This document shows positions 58,075-64,000 of a stretch of 64,000 bases of DNA, one piece after another. The notes below the pieces were generated by a model. It searched no databases. It was not told the origin of the DNA and saw nothing but the letters and a program-made list of their open reading frames with translations. The translations under genes and the position numbers were made by a program. This stretch comes from Berberis thunbergii (lineage: Eukaryota > Streptophyta > Magnoliopsida > Ranunculales > Berberidaceae): contig QNQO01002092.1 of NCBI GenBank assembly GCA_003290165.1, positions 62,001-126,000 on the forward strand. Direction: 5' to 3'. Within the stretch, counting starts at the first letter, position 1, and every line of letters begins with the position of its first letter.

Positions 58075-58316
58075 ATTCCTTTTCAACTCAGATCGAAGCT
58101 TCCCTTTTCATCTCAGATCGAACACGCCTTTTCGATTGAAGCCCTCGAACCTTTTCGATCTCTCATTTTCAACTCAGATTGAAGCTCCCCTTTTCATTTC
58201 AGATCGAAAACGAATACGCCTTTTTGATTTCAGCCTTTTCAACTCAGATCAAAACTCCCCTTTTCATCTCAGGTCGAAGACGAAGACGACTAGGGTCATC
58301 TCCCCCTTTCAACTCA
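58075..58316. repeat. FAR1 leader tandem repeat, Y3
   Basis: Same TTTTCAACTCAGATCGAAG-type units as at 25255-25545. The right end of the array is the insertion point of the Tourist-like MITE. Confidence 0.72.
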
Positions 58317-58650
58317 GGGTGTGTGTTGGTTGCATGGAATCCTATGCCATGATAATTCATGAGGGGACCACTATATTTTAGGCAAAATTGATATATCACT
58401 CCACATCCACCATTTGATTTTGTGATCAATGGTGGGAATGAAAGTCCCATGAACATGGGAATCACATGCCTTGGGGGGGGGGGCAAGGAGTGGGATTCCC
58501 ATGTTCATGGGACTTCAATTCCCACCATTGATCACAAAATCAAATGGTAGTCAAATGGTAAATGTGGAGTGATATATCAATTTAGCCTAAAATGTAGTGG
58601 TCCCCTCATGGATTCCCATGGCATAGAATTTCATGCAACCAAACACACCC
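58317..58650. mobile_element. Tourist-like MITE, copy 1
   Basis: 334-bp near-perfect foldback with ends GGGTGTGTGTTGGTTGCATG and CATGCAACCAAACACACCC. TCA occurs on both sides (58314-58316 and 58651-58653). The centre is a G11 run between CATGCCTT and CAAGGAGTG. A 3-bp duplication and GGG-TGTTTGG-type end fit PIF/Harbinger. Y1 lacks it. Confidence 0.85.
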
Positions 58651-59370
58651 TCAGATTGAAGTGCTGCTCACAGTATACATTACTTCAAGTTACCACTATT
58701 CAAGTTGAAAAAAATCTCCTTGCAACGATTGAAACGCTGCTTCAAGGTATGTTTGAATGTATTTCTTCTCTAGGGTTGCACAAGTTCTCTAATATGTTGG
58801 GTTTCTTCTCACAAAGATTACCGTTTTCTTCTCTTTAGGGTTTCTTCTCCAGGGTTGCAAGCATTTCTTCTCCGTTTTCTTCTATTTAGAACTAAATGAG
58901 ATCTCAAATAGTCGACACAAATGTGCAATCAATAGGGGGTGTTTTTCTGGGAGTTTTTTTTTTTTTTGGTGGGTTTTTAAATAATGGTGGCAATGCTATT
59001 CCATGATGCTAAATTAATATGAAGTAAAAAAAAAAAAAAAAAAAGCAGCCATTAACATTTCTCTATGCTAAATTAATATGGGTTTTTTTTTTTTTTTCTC
59101 AAAGCTTTTGGGTAATGTTAGGCACGTTTTGTTACTTTAGTTATCATTTTTTTTTGGTTATTTCTATTGTATAATCTATTTGGCGGGAACTTCCTGTATA
59201 ACAAGGATCCTTAGTTGCATCATTGTTCTCCAAAATAGACTATACAAGGTAATTGTACTAGGGTTGTTTCTTTCTCAAAACTTTTGGGTAATGCTAAGTT
59301 CATTTTGTTACTTTAGTTATCACTTTTTTTGTTACTTCTATTGTATAATCTATTTGGCCTATATAACAAC

Positions 59371-59574
59371 TCAGATCGAAGACGCCTTTTCGATTGAAGC
59401 CCTCAAACCTTTTCGATCTCTCATTTTCAACTCAGATTGAAGCTCCCCTTTTCATTTCAGATCGAAAACGAATACGCCTTTTTGATTTCAGCCTTTTCAA
59501 CTCAGATCGAAACTCCCTTTTTCATCTCAGGTCGAAGACGAAGACGACTAGGGTCATCTCCCCCTTTCAACTCA
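59371..59574. repeat. FAR1 leader tandem repeat, second Y3 copy
   Basis: Duplicate of the array at 58113-58316. Confidence 0.75.
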
Positions 59575-59905
59575 GGGTGTGTGTTGGTTGCATGGAATCC
59601 TATGCCATGATAATTCATGAGGGGACCACTATATTTTAGGCAAAATTGATATATCACTCCACATCCACCATTTGATTTTGTGATCAATGGTGGGAATGAA
59701 AGTCCCATGAACATGGGAATCACATGCCTTGGGGGGGGCAAGGAGTGGGATTCCCATGTTCATGGGACTTCAATTCCCACCATTGATCACAAAATCAAAT
59801 GGTAGTCAAATGGTAAATGTGGAGTGATATATCAATTTAGCCTAAAATGTAGTGGTCCCCTCATGGATTCCCATGGCATAGAATTCCATGCAACCAAACA
59901 CACCC
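59575..59905. mobile_element. Tourist-like MITE, copy 2
   Basis: 331 bp, TCA on both sides, duplicated with its surroundings and not independently inserted. Differs from copy 1 by the G-run length and a few bases. Confidence 0.85.
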
Positions 59906-60746
59906 TCAGATTGAAGTGCTGCTCACAGTATACATTACTTCAAGTTACCACTATTCAAGTTGAAAAAAATCTCCTTGCAACGATTGAAACGCTGCTTCAA
60001 GGTATGTTTGAATGTATTTCTTCTCTAGGGTTGCACAAGTTCTCTAATATGTTGGGTTTCTTCTCACAAAGATTACCGTTTTCTTCTCTTTAGGGTTTCT
60101 TCTCCAGGGTTGCAAGCATTTCTTCTCCGTTTTCTTCTATTTAGAACTAAATGAGATCTCAAATAGTCGACACAAATGTGCAATCAATAGGGGGTATTTT
60201 TCTGGGAGTTTTTTTTTTTTGGTGGGTTTTTAAATAATGGTGGCAATGCTATTCCATGATGCTAAATTAATATGAAGTAAAAAAAAAAAAAAAAAGCAGC
60301 CATTAACATTTCTCTATGCTAAATTAATATGGGTTTTTTTGTTTTTTTCTCAAAGCTTTTGGGTAATGTTAGGCACGTTTTGTTACTTTAGTTATCATTT
60401 TTTTTTTTGGTTATTTCTATTGTATAATCTATTTGGCGGGAACTTCCTGTATAACAAGGATCCTTAGTTGCATCATTGTTCTCCAAAATAGACTATACAA
60501 GGTAATTGTACTAGGGTTGTTTCTTTCTCAAAACTTTTGGGTAATGCTAAGTTCATTTTGTTACTTTAGTTATCACTTTTTTGTTACTTCTATTGTATAA
60601 TCTATTTGGCCTGTATAACAACTCTGATGGATCCTTAGTTGCAACATTATTCCCCAAAATATATTATACATGGTAATAGTACTAGGGTTGTTATGTGTAC
60701 CTCTATGCTATGACAGTTGTTGTATATTATAACACATATTTCAGGA

Positions 60747-61392
60747 ATGAATAATGTAGAAGAGAACAAATGTATGTTGATAGAAGAAAATTTAGAAGAG
60801 ATAAGAGAACCTATAGAAGGGATGAAATTCATAAACATTGATGAGTTCCAACGTTATTATGACAATAAAAAAAATTTCCAGTAAAAGTAAGGACTACTGA
60901 AAAAGATGCAGATGGAAAACCTAAATTCATTCAACTTTCATGTAGTCGGTCTGGGCAGCAAAAAAGGAAAGCAAAAAATGTCGTGGTACGAGTAAATGTG
61001 GTTGTTTGGCTAAGATTAGAGGTCAGATATGCCCTGATGGAACAATTTTAGTGATAAGAGTAATACTTGATCACAATCATAAATTGAACTCTGAAAAATA
61101 AGGATTTTATTCAAAGAATAGAATTATGAGCTCGTATGTCAAGAAGAAGCTTCATTATAATGATAGGGCGGGTATTAGACCAAGTAATAGTTTTTCGGCA
61201 TGTTTGGTTGAAGCTCGCGGACATGATATTGTGACATTTTCCCAAAAAGATTGTTACAATTATCTGAACAAAATGAGGAGGTTGAGACTTGGTAAGGGGG
61301 ATGAGATGACACTTCATAACTACTTTCAAAAAATGCAAGCTAACAATGTCGATTTCTTTTATATGATGGATTTGGATGAAGATGCAAGTTAA
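60747..61392 (+). pseudogene. FAR1/FHY3-type gene fragment, copy Y3
   Basis: Starts MNNVEENKCMLIEENLEEIR after TATTTCAG. FAR1 domain: EGMKFINIDEFQRYYDNKK, a frameshift in an A-run, then VKVRTTEKDADGKPKFIQLS and CSRSGQQKRKAK, and in another frame SKCGCLAKIRGQICPDGT to LDHNHKLN, giving the Cys/Cys/His-x-His zinc-binding set. After a stop the linker frame 61126-61392 gives ACLVEARGHDIVTF, KMRRLRLGKGDEMTLHNYF and MDLDED. The transposase domain is missing. Three frame breaks make it a pseudogene. Confidence 0.87.
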
Positions 61393-62500
61393 CAATACTC
61401 AATATGCTTGTGCACTTATGATTTGTATGTTTGTCGTTTTGAAAGTTGAAACTATGGAGTCATACTATTCATAACATTGTCCTACAATTGAAGGACTTGA
61501 TCATATTTATTTGCTACTCTCACAGGTCTATAAATATTGTCGCTTATTATACTTTTACTGACCACGTTGTTAATCTTTAATATATTTTTGCAGCCACCAG
61601 GTTCAAGCAATGACATGGGGAAACAAACTATAAGTCGTTCTTAACTGCTGTATAAAGTCATGTATGCACTGTGGAATGACTATGATCTGCTCTATTAGTG
61701 AACTGCTGGGTGTTTAAGCAAGTATGCTGGGTGTTTAAGCAAGTATGCTCTGCTAGTGAACTTGAGTTATATCAATGAATTATATCAGTGAATTTGAGCT
61801 ATATCAATGAGTGATATCAGGGAATTGTGGAAGAACAATTTATATCAGTGAATCTATATGAACTGTGGAAGAACAATTTGTTTTGTTATTGAGCTATATC
61901 AGTGATCTGTATGAACTGTTGTATATGTTTTGTTCAAACAATTTGTTCTGTAATGAAAATGTTCAGGTTGAAAATGAATTTGTTCGTGTTATTACAAATT
62001 CAGAATTTGATCTATATCAGTGAACTGCTCTATTATTACAATCTGCTGCCGCTGTATCATTCTTTGCAGAATTTGATCTATATTATTACAATCTGCTGTA
62101 TCATTCAGAATTTGTTCAGGTTACTACTCAGTTGGCATTCTTATCTGCACTTGCTAAACCTTTCTCTCTAAAAAATTCCTGAGCTTGAGCGATGTCTCCT
62201 CCTATTTCAGTCCATCATTCCTGCTACTGTTTCTTCACAAAGTTGCTTTACAAGGGCTGGGGGTATAGTATTTCCATTATGTACATGAATGTTTGTTACC
62301 AGCAGTAACTTTCAGTGAATGCCAGGAAGGCTATATAAGGGATAATCACATGACAATGAAAAAGGCCACAAACCTTTAGACATCCAAATTTCGTATAAGT
62401 TCAAAGAAAAATGTATTGATCAAGAAGTGGAGAGCTCTCCTAGAAAATTAACCTATCATTTTCTTTGAGATTTTCACTGTTGAGGATAACAAAGTTTATG
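61393..62500. other. FAR1 3' flank and ATATCAGTGAA-type repeats
   Basis: 61393-61630 is shared with the other Y copies. After it the sequence is unique. Imperfect repeats of GCTGGGTGTTTAAGCAAGTAT (twice, 61705-61750) and TATATCAGTGAA (61760-62080). No gene recognised. Confidence 0.5.
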
Positions 62501-62521
62501 TTATCATTACCACACATTTAA

Positions 62522-62896
62522 ATGCTCCTCTTAAATGCCAAAATGAAAGAGACCTTATCCAATGAAAATGGAATGATACTGTTTGGTTCTCAAAAAATAC
62601 AAAACCCCATAAACAATGCTCAACACAACATCTCCCAACTCCAAAAACTGACGCAATGGCAACAAGAAGAACAAGTGAACCTGCAAGAAGAGCAACAAGT
62701 GAAGGCGGAGCCATAATTAACAAAAGCACCACTAAAAACACAAGAACCACAGGTGATGGCAAGGAGCAAGAACATGAGTCGGGAGTATGGAGGGCAGTGG
62801 CAACAACAGTTTGCCAATAGTAACCAACCTGAGCATCAAATACAAATGGTGATAGAAACTGAAGTACAAAAACAGACAACAGTGGTTCATAGTTGA
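62522..62896 (+). pseudogene. Unrecognised Gln-rich reading frame
   Basis: Plus-strand frame with one stop: ISQLQKLTQWQQEEQVNLQE then EQQVKAEP, stop, and the same frame continues with EPQVMARSK, GGQWQQQFANSNQPEHQIQM and VIETEVQKQTTVVHS. Composition looks protein-like, but no family is recognised and the opposite strand is also open. May be chance. Confidence 0.25.
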
Positions 62897-63003
62897 ATCC
62901 AAGAACAAAAGTTACATTACAAAAAAGTTTAACTTAGTTGCCCTTAAGTTACAAAAACAGAAGCTAAATCTCTTCATAAGTAGATTACAAAATAAATTAC
63001 ATG

Positions 63004-63398
63004 TCATCCACCAACCAAAAACTTCAAGAAAACAAGTACATGAATCATTATAATCACCACTAACAATGTATTGATCAAGTCCCGTGTAAATGCCGAAGGA
63101 TCGTTGTTTGCTTGGGTTTCATGTCTTTGATCATTATTTTCTTCGTCATGACCCTCACGATCGTTGTTTGGTTGATTGGGTTTTACATCTTCATCGTGCT
63201 CTCTTCTCACCTTGTGCTATTTTCTCACTTCTTTTGAGCGCACCCACAGGTTGTAATTTTCGTATGCTTCTTCAGCTGATGTGAAACCCTTATACATATT
63301 ACCCTTATACCCGAATACTTGTAATAAACAACCTGACCAAGTTAGGTATACTCCCGGATCATGACCGCGATAAACAACATATGCTTTGTATGCCATTC
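63004..63398 (-). CDS. Viroplasmin/RNase H1-N domain gene with C-terminal anchor (in-frame stop)
   Basis: Minus strand, ATG at 63396. 59 codons to TAG (63217-63219): MAYKAYVVYRGHDPGVYLTW, then CLLQVFGYKGNMYKGFTSAE and EAYENYNLW. This is the short Cauli_VI/RNase H1 N-terminal fold (xVxxGxxPGVYxTWxxC...GYxGxxxKxFxxxEEA) that binds nucleic-acid duplexes. The same frame continues after the TAG for 70 codons: acidic, Asn/Asp-rich, then a hydrophobic end INTLLVVIIMIHVLVFLKFL, which looks like a tail anchor. Upstream is an intron 63399-63483 with GT/AG ends; the 5' exon continues right. Either a short 59-residue protein, a recently broken longer gene, or an alternative splice form. Confidence 0.65.
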
Positions 63399-63483
63399 CT
63401 GTGTTAAAAGCCCAATTTCAACTAAGAAGCAAGCAATTCCAGGATAATAAAATTTTGCAAGGGCAATTTAAAAGCCATACTAC
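63399..63483 (-). other. Predicted intron upstream of viroplasmin ATG
   Basis: Minus strand TTACCAG|GTAGTATGG donor and AACACAG|GAATGGC acceptor; 85 bases, AT-rich. Its position just before the ATG suggests a leader intron. Confidence 0.5.
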
Positions 63484-64000
63484 CTGGTAAGCAACAAACA
63501 AACATTGAGAAGACATTGTTTCTCCCAAGTTCTATTGAACCCACAAACAAAAAGACATGGATCTACTTGATGAGCAATTAAAAAAATAAAAATTGGGAAG
63601 ACATTGTTTCTCCCAAGTTCAATAGCTTAAACCTTAAAATTGTTTTTCTATAAACAGTTTGTATTTTACAAACATACTTGGATTGCATTTCTATAAATAG
63701 AAAGACAAGGATCTACATAATTGTTAGCATTTTACGAACATACTTGGATTGCATTTATATTGAACCAACTATTGATGAGTGTTTTGCTATAACTAGTAAA
63801 TAAAACTTGGAAAAATTCATGAATTAAGTCGAGAATACTTGGATTGCAACTCAAAAAGAAACCCTAATCATGAAGCAAAAAAGATGAGATGGGGTGAAAA
63901 AGGGTATTATCTAAGAGAGTTGGGACAGAACCTAACCGAGCAAAGATGAAAACAGGGATGAACTTCTTCAGTCTTTTTTTCAAAGAAACCCTAAATGAAA
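63484..64000 (-). other. Likely 5' leader and upstream region of viroplasmin gene
   Basis: A repeated GAAGACATTGTTTCTCCCAA segment (63511 and 63597) and AT-rich DNA. Near 63970 on the minus strand, TTTAGGGTTTC (telo-box-like AGGGTTT), common in plant leaders. The window ends here, so the start of the gene is not seen. Confidence 0.35.

Larger units (their letters stand above)
58113..60610. repeat. Tandem duplication, unit about 1,258 bp
   Basis: 58113-59370 is repeated almost exactly as 59371-60610; MITE starts at 58317 and 59575 give the 1,258-bp spacing. The junction lies in the short TCAGATCGAA repeat. Copies differ mainly in homopolymer lengths (11 versus 8 G), so it is recent. Confidence 0.9.

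Noticed and set aside
62496..62879. 127-codon minus-strand hydrophobic frame
   Set aside because: Opposite to a Gln-rich plus-strand frame; CAA/CAG-rich DNA gives Leu/Val-rich antisense frames. No domain recognised.

Overview
This window is plant nuclear DNA, most likely from a dicot or other non-grass angiosperm. It is AT-rich, intron-like and densely packed with repeats. The evidence for a plant is RPM1/RPP13-type CC-NB-ARC-LRR remnants, FAR1/MULE, CACTA (En/Spm) and hAT transposon genes, Ty3-type gag genes primed by initiator tRNA-Met, DUF4283 LINE ORF1, Tourist-like MITEs and tRNA-derived SINEs. I cannot name the species. No complete, undamaged host gene is visible. Most open frames are decayed exons, transposon pieces or repeat artefacts. 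The best host-gene candidate is a small minus-strand gene at the right end (about 63.0-63.5 kb and beyond), encoding a viroplasmin/RNase H1-N-like domain and a C-terminal hydrophobic anchor, with one in-frame stop between them.

Layout. 0-13 kb: four decayed minus-strand NBS-LRR genes. P1 (1-1.8 kb) and P2 (5.6-8.2 kb) keep NB-ARC motifs. P3 appears to be split by an ORF1-only LINE with a 13-bp target-site duplication, and P4 keeps only its coiled-coil exon. 13-23 kb: a roughly 3-kb CACTA-bearing block in two near-complete copies plus a third partial copy that retains a Ty3-type gag N-terminus. 20-61.6 kb: a scrambled multi-copy array. Block X is a coiled-coil exon with its flanks, a 645-bp hAT-like element and a Tourist-like relic. 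Block Y is a FAR1 pseudogene joined to a CACTA element, which holds a 46-bp minisatellite between its two transposase genes. The order is X2-Y1-[LTR/gag retroelements, 32.3-38.8 kb]-Y2'-X3-[aldo-keto reductase fragment]-Y2-X4-Y3. 61.6-64 kb: unique sequence and the viroplasmin-domain gene.

The array copies differ by clean insertions, so one copy often serves as the empty site for another. This fixes the ends and target duplications of several elements. They include a Mutator-like GC-rich foldback MITE (9-bp duplications, eight copies, twice inserted into the edge of another copy), a SINE (12-bp duplication), a hAT MITE (8 bp) and Tourist-like MITEs (3-bp TCA).

I found no evidence of a new functional system. 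The observations most worth follow-up are the self-nesting foldback MITE, a paired dyad repeat in a retroelement LTR with a compensatory base change, the gag-only LTR units, the ORF1-only LINE, and the anchored viroplasmin-domain gene.
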